From Paramoeba atlantica (lineage: Eukaryota > Discosea), in NCBI GenBank assembly GCA_977017575.1, contig CDRNVI010000016.1, positions 62,001-126,000 on the forward strand: DNA of 64,000 bases, in the 5' to 3' direction. Made by a program: the position numbers and the translations under genes. The notes beneath the pieces were generated by a model. That model ran no database searches. It was not told the origin of the DNA and saw only the letters and a list, made by a program, of their open reading frames with translations. Shown piece after piece: positions 19,143 through 28,365 of the stretch (its first letter is position 1; each line of letters begins with the position of its first letter).

Positions 19143-20530
19143 AATCCGGTCCCTTGGGGTTGATAAGTTATCTTCGGGGTTTGTTGCATTACCTAAGTAC
19201 CTATATGTCTTCACTTTTGGTATTAGACCGAGGGAAGGCAAGACAAGTTCCTCATTTGTATCGGGACATTTTCCGATTGTCATCCATGCAGTTTTATTTA
19301 TTCCCATGTTCATTTTTAAATTTACTTTTCCTGCAACTTCTGCTAATTTTTCAAGCATATTTCCGAGTTCCTGCTTTGTATGCGCAAATAAAGCAATGTC
19401 ATCTGCATAATTTACATCCGAAATTCTAATAGCTTTTTCACCTCGACTTTTTGTTCCCGTAGAGTGCGTGACCAAGCCGTATGAGTTTTTATCAATTGCA
19501 GTTTCAAGAACGCGATCAAGAACCATAATAAATATGTAAGGGGCAAGAACATCACCCTGAAGTGTTCCCGTTGAAATTGGAAATTCTTCAGTGTTTCCGT
19601 ATGGAGTCCTGATATATGCTCGTAAATCTGTGTAAATAGACATTATGACTCGTTCTAGGTTTTCAGGGATACCAAAAGCTTGCAGAGCTGCTCGAATAGC
19701 CTGCCATGTAACCGATGGAAATGCTTGCTTAAAATCCACAAACCCGACAACCACACCACTACCCCTCATCGCCTTGGACGAAATTTCATTAAAAACCGCT
19801 TGTGCCCCATTTGTGGAGTGATGGGGGCGAAATCCAAATTGATTAGGACGCAGCATAGATTCTACCGCAGGTTGTATCCTTGTTAACACCATCCGGTTAA
19901 GCAATTTTACGACGTGATTCACTATACAAACAGGTCTCCAGTTGATGATTTCGCTAAGATTCCCCTTCTTAGGTATCGGAATTTGAAGAATTGTTTTCCA
20001 TGAATCCGGAGATGCCCCTGTGAGGTAAATTTCATTCATAATTTCTAGGAGGATGCTGGCTAGCTCGTCTTCTTGAACGATGGATCTTAAAACTTCTGCT
20101 GGAATATTGTCAGCTCCAGGGCATTTTCCATACTTCATCTTAGAAATGGCATCCATTAATTCCACTTTTGTAAACATTTCGTCTAGTATAGGAATCTTGC
20201 ACTTACTAGAAGGCGTAAAAGCAAAGGATTGTGAGGCTATCGAGAGTGTGTCTGTACTGTGAAAATGATTTCGTACAGCTATCAAGCCTTTTTGTGGAGA
20301 ATCTCCGAAAACGGGAAAGTCCTTCTTATGTTCTCCAAGCATGGTTCTAATTGCTTTAAAAGCGGATTCAGGTTTTCGCTTTAAATCTTTCTCGATATTG
20401 TTGCATTCAGAAATAATACATTCGTTCATTTCATTTGAATAGCGTTGTTCGCATACCTTAAATTTTTCCTTGTTTTTTGCGAGCCGTATTATTGACCCTA
20501 AGTTGAGATTGTGAGTATTTGGTGATTTCT
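19143..20530 (-). CDS. Minus LINE ORF, piece 2: RT core
   Basis: Reverse transcriptase with GADNIPAEVLR, IPIPKKGNLSEIINWRPV, NQFGFRPHHSTNGAQ, FVDFKQAFPSV, GTLQGDVLAPYIF and the catalytic VNYADDIALFAH (near residue 855 of the whole). It aligns along its length with the LINE at the left edge. The upstream edge at 20530 is the junction with YR element D2; the frame resumes at 26046. Confidence 0.88.
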
Positions 20531-20725
20531 ATAAGTTTACGATATGAAATTTAGGAGACTTTATATTGTGCGTTGATATGTATATGGTGCCCCGAAAGGG
20601 GTCTAAACTATGTCTTCAAATTCCACCCCGAAATGGGTCTAAACTATTTATTTGTATACCAGGGACAGAATGTAATTATGAAATATATATTAGTGACATT
20701 TCCTCCTTTAAAACATCAAAAACGT
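20523..20725 (+). repeat. Split direct repeat A1 of YR element D2
   Basis: A 203-bp left terminal repeat, identical by eye to 25144-25346 and 25591-25793. It holds the hairpin CCCC-GAAA-GGGG and a second CCCCGAAATGGG, both followed by TCTAAAC. The hairpin position matches GGCCCTACGGGGC in D1 and GGCCCTTCGGGGC at 55.77 kb. It is therefore a conserved structural feature of these repeats. Confidence 0.82.
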
Positions 20726-20729
20726 TTTC

Positions 20730-21764
20730 ATGGCAGGTATTTTAAATACCGTGCGCCGAACACTCTCCATGGGCCGGCAGGATAGTCCACCTCCTCGTGA
20801 CCCGCATGAACCTGTCAGTCCAACCTTCCAGCAAACCGGAGAGCAGCGACACACGCTAAACCCGGAGCAGGTGGCGGCCTTGCTTCGCGGCGGCGATGGC
20901 GCGGAAGCCATGACAGAGGAAGTTAAGCTGCAATTTGCGGCTAAAGTAAAGTCCCTCCTTGAGCGGGGATATGAAGTTTCTGTTGAGGCGGTATGGGGGC
21001 ATATCGGCGAAACACACCGTCAAACAGTTATCGGCGTGATTGCTCTCAAAGGGGATGGATCAGGAAATTTGGAAGCCAAATGGGCCGACGAGCCGGGTAT
21101 GGCTTACGATTTCCCCTTTCCGGACATTAACTATTTTTCGTTAGAAATTACCAGCGTCCGTGCGGTTATGCCCGGGGGTAGGAAGACTGACGAGACTCCG
21201 CCCACATCCAAGATTATCACCGACCCAGCGAAATTCACCACCTACGAGCCTTTGACGTGGGGTCCTTGGCTGGAATCCGAAGATGAACTCCGTGTACGTG
21301 ACCTCATTCGCGATCTTCGAGCCGCGCCGGAATTTGGTTTGTTGTTCAACTCGCCCCCGATACGAGAGCGGCTGTTTAAGATAATCCAGGAGTGGGTGTA
21401 TGCAGCCCGTGTGTTCCCTATGTGGCGCGAAGAACACTTCTTGGCGATCGTCCAAACAGCTATAGAGGAGCTTCGAAACCACTACTGGTCCTCCCAGGGT
21501 ATTCCTATTGAAAACTTGCAGTTAAAGCTGCACAAAGAGGACGAAACCAAAGATGCATATTCCAAGGTTGTCGCAGATGAGAAACTTCGCCAGTTGCGCA
21601 CCACTAAGATGACTAAACCCGGTTTACTATGTTATAAGTGCCATAAGCCCGGTCATTTCCGTGCACAGTGTCCTATCCTCAATCAGCCGGTACAACGTAC
21701 AAACACTTCGGGTTTTCGTTTGGGGGTGACGGGCGGCACCGCTGGTGCGAAGCGGGGCCAATAG
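20730..21764 (+). CDS. Gag-like protein of YR element D2
   Basis: 344 residues from an ATG five bases after A1. The zinc knuckle CYKCHKPGHFRAQC lies near the C-terminus. YEPLTWGPWL and RDLIRDLRAAPEFG match D1. It is presumed to package element RNA. It shares its frame with the downstream YR gene. Confidence 0.82.
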   Translation: MAGILNTVRRTLSMGRQDSPPPRDPHEPVSPTFQQTGEQRHTLNPEQVAALLRGGDGAEAMTEEVKLQFAAKVKSLLERGYEVSVEAVWGHIGETHRQTVIGVIALKGDGSGNLEAKWADEPGMAYDFPFPDINYFSLEITSVRAVMPGGRKTDETPPTSKIITDPAKFTTYEPLTWGPWLESEDELRVRDLIRDLRAAPEFGLLFNSPPIRERLFKIIQEWVYAARVFPMWREEHFLAIVQTAIEELRNHYWSSQGIPIENLQLKLHKEDETKDAYSKVVADEKLRQLRTTKMTKPGLLCYKCHKPGHFRAQCPILNQPVQRTNTSGFRLGVTGGTAGAKRGQ

Positions 21765-24520
21765 GGAAGGCCCCCCACCCCTTACATCGCTCGTGCCCTA
21801 CCGCTGCTCAAGCGCAGGGTGAATACACCAGGACTCGCTCGTGCCCGTCCGCTGAAAAAGCGGCGGGTGAACTTATCAAGCATTTCTTCGCCTTTATCCA
21901 AGCTTATAGTTCCATCACATGCAAGTGTTGCGTTCCCTCCTCAGGGGTTCACAAAACAATTACCTCAAAAGCGTCCCAAGCCCGTACCCCACGCTCCAAA
22001 ACCAGAACACAAGGAAGCATTCGCAAAGCGAAAATTAACATGTACAATGCTAAACATACATCAGCAAAGCGCGATAGTGGAACGGGTGTGGCGCGCAATC
22101 GAACCAATGTGGACGACCACCACGTGGATGACACGCAGTCGTCTGTGGGACCGCCTCGCCAGCTTTTGCACGGCAGAAATGCTCGGCATCGAACCAATCA
22201 ACGCCGTCGTATTTCTAAATCAATTGCACCTCGCACCGGCGACCATTCTCGCATACACCAGGAGTCTTCAAGCAATTTTCAATCTCGCCAAGATGCCCAC
22301 GGGTCCACTACAGCTTTACGCAAAAGCACTACAGGCCAGGGGAGCATTAGAGCCAACCAGACAAATGACACCAGCAACACCATGGCACATTCAAAAGCTC
22401 AGATCCGTCCTGAGACCAAGAGACTCAATGGCGGTGCTCATATGTTGGAAGGCTGTCGCTCGGTGGACCGAAGTCGCGGACCTCACCAAGGACCGATTCG
22501 TCAAGTACAATCCAGAGGAAGTAATCGTGTACTGGGGAAGGAACACGAAGACGACAAGGCTAAACCCGTATCGAATCTCCATGTGTACGACAATACGCGG
22601 TCAAGGAACTCCGGAAATAGCTCGATACGTGGGCAGTATGATAGCAGGTCAAAGGATAAGTATCACAACAGTACACGAGATGGACCGTGCAATACGCAAG
22701 ATTCTGGGACAGAATTTCGGGACTCACTCAATAAAAAGGGGGGCAGTGACACACCTATTCCGGGAAATCGCTCTAGGAAAGGCAACAATCGCCGACGTGC
22801 AAACTATCGCAAAGCATCAGAGCATAAACTCCCTCTTACGGTACAACGCCGACTTGGTCACGACGGCGAAGGCCCTTGGTACGCATCGAGCTTCGGCCCT
22901 CCTGCCGCTCCAATAACCCAAAAGGAGGTTGATAAATGCCTCGAACAGGTGCCCCATGTTAAACGATATAGTATACTATGTGCTCGACGGTCGTCTCGTT
23001 TGGCACAGGCTAAAGATATGCATTACCCTTTGCATGTGAAGAGCGGAATTCCAAGTATGGACCTAGATAAACTCAAAGAATGGATGCGTCACGACACGCG
23101 GTATCGTTTTAACGAGGTTCTCAACAAATTATTTTGCACTCGAATTTCCCCTCAACCGCAGCCCCCAATCAAGGGAAACCTGCTACCCTCTGATATTACT
23201 GAATTATTAGAGGCCAATGTAATTGAAAGAGTAACCCAGGACGCGGCGCAAAAGGCGCCGACCATACAGTATCTCGTTCCCTTCACAGTAGTCGAAGCGG
23301 ATGAGGGAGGACAATTCCGACGCAGATTTATTTCATGGACGCTCGACGATAATGAGCGCCTTAAGGACTACAAACCAGCCGTACCTCTCCTCCACCCTTC
23401 CAAATATTTGCATCGCGCTGAAGCGGAGGTCGGGGTTAAAAGGGACCTGAAGTGTGGATTTTACCAAGTCCCGGTTCCAACGAAGGTCCGTGCGAAGTTT
23501 CGATTTCGCGGTGGAGATGGTAATCTCTACCAAATGAAGGTTATGCCTATGGGGCATCGATGTGCCCCGGAAATCATGCAGGTTATAACTTCTGTTTTGG
23601 CCGGAGATCCGGCGGTATGTAAGCCGGGAGCTACGTTTGCCGACAGTGGCATCGACGTGTACGTCGACGGGGTTCGATATGCAGCGAATGAACAACAGGC
23701 CAGCGAATATGCGCAAAAAATTGATTCGCGATGCAAGGCAGCCAATGGCCTATTCAAGGAGGACGGATCTCCCCCGGAGACACAGTACGTATTTAATGGA
23801 GTTAAATACGATCACACAGTACATAGGGTTAGCCTGGGACCCCGTGTACTAGCCAAACTGAAGCGCGATCGATTCGGTACAATCACATATGCCCAATTGG
23901 AGACGGCGGTGGGGCGTCTCCTCTACGCTTCAGCGGTACTCGGTTACGTTATTCCTCGTTTTCACTTCACACTCAAGATAGCGAGACGCAGAATCAATCT
24001 ACTCAATCGTAATTTACACCTCGCGGATGACCCGGTTCCCCTCCCGAAACATACGCGGTGCATTTTGGCATCTTGGAGAGATGAACTTTTGACGAATACG
24101 CCGATCGAGCCCCCACCGCACCCGGATGTTGTGCCCCATAAACATAGTCTCTACACGGATGCCTCTGGCAAGGGATGGGGTGCGGTACTTTATCTTGATG
24201 ATGGACAAGTTCATATTACAGGGGATTCTTGGCCAAGAGAATTTTGCTATGAAGTTAACCATGCCGAAGCCATGGCCGTTACTAATGCCATGAGGGATTT
24301 CGGACATCATTTTCAAAAAGGAACGTGTTTAGATCTGTTCATTGATAACACATCCTGCCAAGGCGCTATTAACCGACGGGTTGCTAACTCCGACAATATA
24401 GCAAAGGAGTTAAAGAAAGTTTTAGAAATGAATCAGCTAGCAGGCATCTGCATCAAGGCGCAGTATATCCGCTCCGAGCACAACCCGGCAGATCCTGTAA
24501 GTCGTTTAGACAGACACTGA
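21668..24520 (+). CDS. RT/RNase H frame of YR element D2 (overlaps gag end and YR gene)
   Basis: The RT part starts near 22890 (YPLHVKSGIPSMDL) and shows KVMPMGHRCAPE, LETAVGRLLYASAVLG, then an RNase H (YTDASGKGWGAVLYLD, NHAEAMAV, LFIDNTSCQGAINRR) and HNPADPVSRL. The same frame is open back through the YR gene to 21668, in the -1 register relative to gag and YR, as in D1. How translation enters this frame is not visible. Confidence 0.75.
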   Translation: MSYPQSAGTTYKHFGFSFGGDGRHRWCEAGPIGKAPHPLHRSCPTAAQAQGEYTRTRSCPSAEKAAGELIKHFFAFIQAYSSITCKCCVPSSGVHKTITSKASQARTPRSKTRTQGSIRKAKINMYNAKHTSAKRDSGTGVARNRTNVDDHHVDDTQSSVGPPRQLLHGRNARHRTNQRRRISKSIAPRTGDHSRIHQESSSNFQSRQDAHGSTTALRKSTTGQGSIRANQTNDTSNTMAHSKAQIRPETKRLNGGAHMLEGCRSVDRSRGPHQGPIRQVQSRGSNRVLGKEHEDDKAKPVSNLHVYDNTRSRNSGNSSIRGQYDSRSKDKYHNSTRDGPCNTQDSGTEFRDSLNKKGGSDTPIPGNRSRKGNNRRRANYRKASEHKLPLTVQRRLGHDGEGPWYASSFGPPAAPITQKEVDKCLEQVPHVKRYSILCARRSSRLAQAKDMHYPLHVKSGIPSMDLDKLKEWMRHDTRYRFNEVLNKLFCTRISPQPQPPIKGNLLPSDITELLEANVIERVTQDAAQKAPTIQYLVPFTVVEADEGGQFRRRFISWTLDDNERLKDYKPAVPLLHPSKYLHRAEAEVGVKRDLKCGFYQVPVPTKVRAKFRFRGGDGNLYQMKVMPMGHRCAPEIMQVITSVLAGDPAVCKPGATFADSGIDVYVDGVRYAANEQQASEYAQKIDSRCKAANGLFKEDGSPPETQYVFNGVKYDHTVHRVSLGPRVLAKLKRDRFGTITYAQLETAVGRLLYASAVLGYVIPRFHFTLKIARRRINLLNRNLHLADDPVPLPKHTRCILASWRDELLTNTPIEPPPHPDVVPHKHSLYTDASGKGWGAVLYLDDGQVHITGDSWPREFCYEVNHAEAMAVTNAMRDFGHHFQKGTCLDLFIDNTSCQGAINRRVANSDNIAKELKKVLEMNQLAGICIKAQYIRSEHNPADPVSRLDRH
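21819..22916 (+). CDS. Tyrosine recombinase of YR element D2
   Basis: 365 residues. MWTTTTWMTRSRLWDRL and YTRSLQAIFNL form the N-terminal half. The catalytic half shows VIVYWGRNTKTTRLNPYR, FGTHSIKRGAVTHLF and AKHQSINSLLRYNAD with the candidate Tyr. It would recombine the circular cDNA into short matching target octamers, consistent with TGATTTCT at both ends of this insertion. Confidence 0.83.
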   Translation: MNTPGLARARPLKKRRVNLSSISSPLSKLIVPSHASVAFPPQGFTKQLPQKRPKPVPHAPKPEHKEAFAKRKLTCTMLNIHQQSAIVERVWRAIEPMWTTTTWMTRSRLWDRLASFCTAEMLGIEPINAVVFLNQLHLAPATILAYTRSLQAIFNLAKMPTGPLQLYAKALQARGALEPTRQMTPATPWHIQKLRSVLRPRDSMAVLICWKAVARWTEVADLTKDRFVKYNPEEVIVYWGRNTKTTRLNPYRISMCTTIRGQGTPEIARYVGSMIAGQRISITTVHEMDRAIRKILGQNFGTHSIKRGAVTHLFREIALGKATIADVQTIAKHQSINSLLRYNADLVTTAKALGTHRASALLPLQ

Positions 24521-24924
24521 ACTTATATAAAGGGTACTTTGTTAGCCGCCACTAACGATCTATTCTACATCATAATAGTTAGTTTCAACTTTATATAGAA
24601 TCATCAAAAAAAAAAAAAAAAAAAAAAAAAAGCTGAGAGGTGAGAAGTTGTGTGATGGGAAGGTTACTTTGTTTTCTTTGGTTATAGTCAAAAAAAAAAA
24701 AAAAAAAAAAAAAAACTATATAGCTTCTTTTGGTTATTGGCAGATAAGTGTACGACCAGTGAAAGGGTGCAGTAGTGCGGGTAAGTTGCGTTATGTTGTT
24801 GTGGAGTGATGGGATGGAGAGTGAGGGAGCGAGGTGAGTGTGAGAAGCGAGGAGAGTGAGGGGAGCGAGGAGACGTGGGGGGCGAGGAGACTTGGTGTGC
24901 GTGAGTGACGTGCGAACGGGTTGG
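24521..24924 (+). other. Non-coding 3' region of YR element D2
   Basis: Two A-tracts (24606-24631 and 24689-24714) and a purine-rich stretch with repeated GAGCGAGG/GAGTGAGG (24815-24890). The TAGAATCATC plus A-run is shared with D1. No gene is seen. Confidence 0.6.
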
Positions 24925-26037
24925 TTCGCGACGTGGTGGGCATAATGCCCGTTCGTAAGTTACATATAGGAAGTGATTGCTAGGTTCTAAGAGCTCTATT
25001 TTGTGATACTTCTGCTACGTGTGATACTTGTAATACTTATTGCAAAGTAAATGTGTATAGCCGGATAAATCTTCTACATGGGAAATATTGATTTCTTTGC
25101 TTACTTTCTTTTACGAAGTTTATGGCCAGGATAAAGGGTCCGTTGATTTCTATAAGTTTACGATATGAAATTTAGGAGACTTTATATTGTGCGTTGATAT
25201 GTATATGGTGCCCCGAAAGGGGTCTAAACTATGTCTTCAAATTCCACCCCGAAATGGGTCTAAACTATTTATTTGTATACCAGGGACAGAATGTAATTAT
25301 GAAATATATATTAGTGACATTTCCTCCTTTAAAACATCAAAAACGTACCCACCCACCCAACCCCCAACCATTTCGCGACGTGGTGGGCATAATGCCCGTT
25401 CGTAAGTTACATATAGGAAGTGATTGCTAGGTTCTAAGAGCTCTATTTTGTGATACTTCTGCTACGTGTGATACTTGTAATACTTATTGCAAAGTAAATG
25501 TGTATAGCCGGATAAATCTTCTACATGGGAAATATTGATTTCTTTGCTTACTTTCTTTTACGAAGTTTATGGCCAGGATAAAGGGTCCGTTGATTTCTAT
25601 AAGTTTACGATATGAAATTTAGGAGACTTTATATTGTGCGTTGATATGTATATGGTGCCCCGAAAGGGGTCTAAACTATGTCTTCAAATTCCACCCCGAA
25701 ATGGGTCTAAACTATTTATTTGTATACCAGGGACAGAATGTAATTATGAAATATATATTAGTGACATTTCCTCCTTTAAAACATCAAAAACGTACCCACC
25801 CACCCAACCCCCAACCATTTCGCGACGTGGTGGGCATAATGCCCGTTCGTAAGTTACATATAGGAAGTGATTGCTAGGTTCTAAGAGCTCTATTTTGTGA
25901 TACTTCTGCTACGTGTGATACTTGTAATACTTATTGCAAAGTAAATGTGTATAGCCGGATAAATCTTCTACATGGGAAATATTGATTTCTTTGCTTACTT
26001 TCTTTTACGAAGTTTATGGCCAGGATAAAGGGTCCGT
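24925..26037 (+). repeat. Terminal array of split direct repeats: B1, A2-linker-B2, A3-linker-B3
   Basis: B1 24925-25143; A2 25144-25346, linker 25347-25371, B2 25372-25590; A3 25591-25793, linker 25794-25818, B3 25819-26037. The two A-linker-B units are each 447 bp and look identical. The linker is C-rich (ACCCACCCACCCAACCCCC...). One unit more than the standard layout suggests unequal recombination or integration of a circle with a duplicated junction. Confidence 0.85.
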
Positions 26038-26045
26038 TGATTTCT

Positions 26046-27489
26046 TTTCCTCAACGCTGCTAGCTAGTTTTGGAAGAGTTTTCGATGCAGCGGTCAATGA
26101 GGAAGAGAATCTGCCCCATCGATTAGTTTCTTCGGATTCTTTCTGGGATCTTTTACATGGAGCACGCATAGCTGCTTTGACACTTGCATTAAATTTTTGA
26201 CTTGTTTCTGAATTTTTAAGAGAGTCCCAATATGGCCTATCCTCCTGTTCTCTGGCCTTGGTTTTCCAACGAATTTGGAAATTTACAATGACTGCACAAT
26301 GGGGTGTCGGACAAGGGGCCATCATTACTCGTTGTAAACGTACAGCTGAACAAAAGCGCGAATTAAAAACTATGTGATCTAATTGTTTTGTCTTCCCGTC
26401 TGGGTTTTTTCTGGTTGGTGGAAAACGAAAAGTCCATTTCCGAGGCGAGGTACAGGTCTCGTGGGCTGATTTCGCACCCAAACTCTCAAGAAACTCTTTT
26501 AAAGCCTTAGCTCTCTTTGAAGAGCATTTTCGGCCCGACGGATTCTGTAGAGGAGCGTTAAAGTCACCACAGATAATTTTTAGTGCTGCATTAGACTCGT
26601 GCCAAGCGTCAAACAGTGACTTATTAAAATCCTCCTGAATATCTTGTTTTGAAGAAGCAATGGGGGAATAAACATTGAATAGCGTTGCTTTTGTGCTTCC
26701 AAAACGAACCGTCCCTTTCATAATTCTGTCAGAGACCTTTTCAACAAATAATTGCATGCGGCTAATAAATGCCATACCATTATATCCATTTATTGCGCTC
26801 ATAAGATATACATGTAGCCAAATGCCTTCAATATAGAGTTTACGATGAACTATCGGTTCGCTGCTTTCAAAAGTGAGCCTAGTTTCTTGCAATCCAAAGA
26901 TAGGAGCCTTACAGCTCTTCATAAAAACAACCACCTTTTGCAATCTGAGACACTTCCGCAGAGCGTTTACATCAGCGCTTTTAACCTTCAACGTGTCAAT
27001 ATTTAAGGTACCGATATTCAACCCCTCGTTCATAGCTGATATCATGGGCTTCTGCTCTCGGACGCCGCGCCGAGAGCAGCATTTGCGATTCCTAAACCTT
27101 TTGCGATATACCTTTACCTTCAGAGTTGCTACTTTTCCGCCTTGAATTAAAATTCGGGAATCCTTCGGAGGGAATGGAAAAAGACAATCCTTAGCTACAT
27201 CATATCTGATCAGGCTGGACCCGTTCCCACACGATATAACCGTCCCTTCCCATAGCCTCGTACACTTATCATACGTAGTACACCACGCGACAGCAAAGCG
27301 CTTCCCTGAAGATAAAGATAAAGCCAGCCGGCTCAGGGCCCGCGGCCGGAGTAAAGCTACTCCCTCTCTCTGCCGAGGAGGCAAAAAGAGGTTTCCCCGC
27401 TTGAACGTGGCCCTTCGAAGTTTGTCCTGGATCAAAAGCAAAGATTCAAAGGGTCCGGACGCCTCCGCCCGAATTTTATCAATTTCCAT
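26046..27489 (-). CDS. Minus LINE ORF, piece 1: N-terminus and APE endonuclease
   Basis: It starts at the ATG at 27489, 25 nt from the element's 5' end. A basic leader of about 170 residues precedes the APE-type endonuclease: NIGTLNIDTL, FGLQETRL (catalytic Glu), NVYSPI, ICGDFNAPL (Asp-x-Asn, near residue 305), KQLDHIVF and PTPHCAVIV (catalytic His). It ends at the YR element D2 boundary after VEEKKS and continues in frame at 20530 (PNTHNLN). Confidence 0.88.
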
Positions 27490-27525
27490 TAATAAAATTC
27501 ACAAGCTTAATAAAATAACAAGGGA

Positions 27526-27752
27526 AGGGTCCACAAGTCAGGCCGTGGAGAGGTCGAAAGACCCGGTCCGGAACGCGCGAATGGTTGAGGAGCCGCCTGC
27601 AGGCCAGGTGAGGCGAAGCTGAGGGAGACCTTACCCCCCCCCCCCTGAAAAGTTGAAAAGTTGGGTAGGGGAAAGCAGGAAAGTAGGGAGAAAGGTGGGA
27701 AAAGTATGTCAAGAGGTGAGAAAGAGGAGAAAAAAAAAAAAAAAAAAAAAAA
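27526..27752 (+). other. End of LINE A2 3' UTR with poly(A)
   Basis: The family A UTR resumes after the right TSD: GGTC-GAAA-GACC hairpin, then GAGGCGAAGCTGAGGGAGACC, GAAAAGTTGGG-like repeats and a 23-nt A-tract at 27730-27752. This shows what a family A 3' end looks like when not joined to repeat P. Confidence 0.72.
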
Positions 27753-28232
27753 CCCTTTTGGCACGGGAACACGTTTGCGCCCATGAAGAGCTGGTCGGGA
27801 TGCTGGTCGAGTCGACAGAGTCTATACTCACGCCTAGCCCGCGAGGGCTAGGTACCCCAAGTGAGGTAGTACACGGGTAGTGAATCTCCTCCCCGTCGGC
27901 CAGCATCCTGTTTCGCGACCGTGTCGCTGTCGACACAGGCCCGCGCCTGCGCCCTCCCGTATAACAAGGGAAGGGTCCACAAGTCAGGCCGTGGAGAGGT
28001 CGAAAGACCCGGTCCGGAACGCGCGAATGGTTGAGGAGCCTCCTGCAGGCCGGGTGAGGCGAAGCTGAGGGAGACCTTACCCCCCCTGAAAAGTTGAAAA
28101 GTTGGGTAGGGGAAAGCAGGAAAGTAGGGAGAAAGGTGGGAAAAGTATGTCAAGAGGTGAGAAAGAGGAGAAAGAGAGAGAAAAATTTTCTTTATTTGCA
28201 TAAAAACAATAAAAAAAAAAAAAAAAAAATTT
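27753..28232 (+). repeat. 5'-truncated family A LINE copy (3' UTR only) with A-tract
   Basis: From about 27799 this repeats the whole family A 3' UTR (CTAGCCCGCGAGGGCTAG hairpin, GGTCGAAAGACC) and its GAAAAGTTGGG tail, ending in a short A-rich stretch and a poly(A) at 28212-28229. It is a second, tandem 3' end close to that of A2. Confidence 0.68.
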
Positions 28233-28363
28233 ACTTGTTTTCAACTCGTATTCCCCCCCAATGGACCTACTTGGTTCGTCTACTGGGTCAAAATATAGAG
28301 GCAATGCCGCGATTCATACTTCTCCCCCCTTATTAACTGCAAAAAAAAAAAAAAAAAAAAAAA
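28233..28363 (+). repeat. Repeat P copy
   Basis: It shares the C-run, AATGGACC, GAGGCAATGCCGCG and TTATTAACTGC plus poly(A) (28341-28363) with the copy at 6070. It is closer to the minus-strand copy at 61513 (CTACTTGGTTCGTCTACTGG) than to the 6.1-kb copy, so at least two subfamilies exist. Confidence 0.65.
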
Positions 28364-28365
28364 GA

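Larger units (their letters stand above)
20523..26037 (+). mobile_element. YR retroelement D2 (PAT-like), looks whole
   Basis: 5515 bp. Parts: split repeat A1 (20523-20725), gag-like gene, YR gene, RT/RNase H, A-tract region, B1 (24925-25143), then two A-linker-B units (25144-25590 and 25591-26037). A PAT-type element normally ends B1-A2-B2; this one carries one extra unit. All three A copies and all three B copies look identical, so the insertion is very young and seems unbroken. The host LINE shows TGATTTCT on both sides (20523-20530, 26038-26045), the same octamer found at each internal B/A junction. Confidence 0.87.
16699..27514 (-). mobile_element. Full-length APE/RT/RNase H LINE, minus strand, split by a SINE and a YR element
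   Basis: It inserted into the 3' UTR of LINE A2 with the 11-bp TSD ATAACAAGGGA. The 5' end is at 27514, with only 25 nt before the ATG; the 3' end is a GTT-repeat tail (16699-16724). Two later insertions split it: the SINE at 18594-19127 and YR element D2 at 20523-26037. The three coding pieces sum to 1444 + 1388 + 1437 = 4269 nt, exactly 1423 codons including the stop, and the frame is continuous at both empty sites. Confidence 0.87.
6335..27752 (+). mobile_element. REL LINE family A, copy A2: host of a nested stack
   Basis: One family A LINE runs from its truncated 5' end at 6335 to a poly(A) at 27730-27752, split by three independent insertions: a SINE (8182-8726, TSD AAAGTGGCATGTCT), a YR element (9693-15426) and a minus-strand RNase H LINE in the 3' UTR (16699-27514, TSD ATAACAAGGGA). 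The three coding pieces, with one TSD copy counted, sum to 3855 nt, exactly 1285 codons. The frame is continuous across each empty site, so this LINE was open when it was invaded. Confidence 0.85.

Noticed and set aside
25187-25877. Small frames inside the split repeats (72-78 residues, repeated)
   Set aside because: They are chance frames in terminal repeat DNA, copied because the repeat is copied.
24925-26037. Regularly spaced identical repeats resembling a CRISPR or satellite array
   Set aside because: Units are 203 and 219 bp, with only two full periods, and match the terminal repeats of the surrounding YR element.
27479-28304. Several minus-strand frames of 60-117 residues around 27.5-28.3 kb
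   Set aside because: They are translations of the duplicated LINE 3' UTR, including poly(A) read as poly-Phe.
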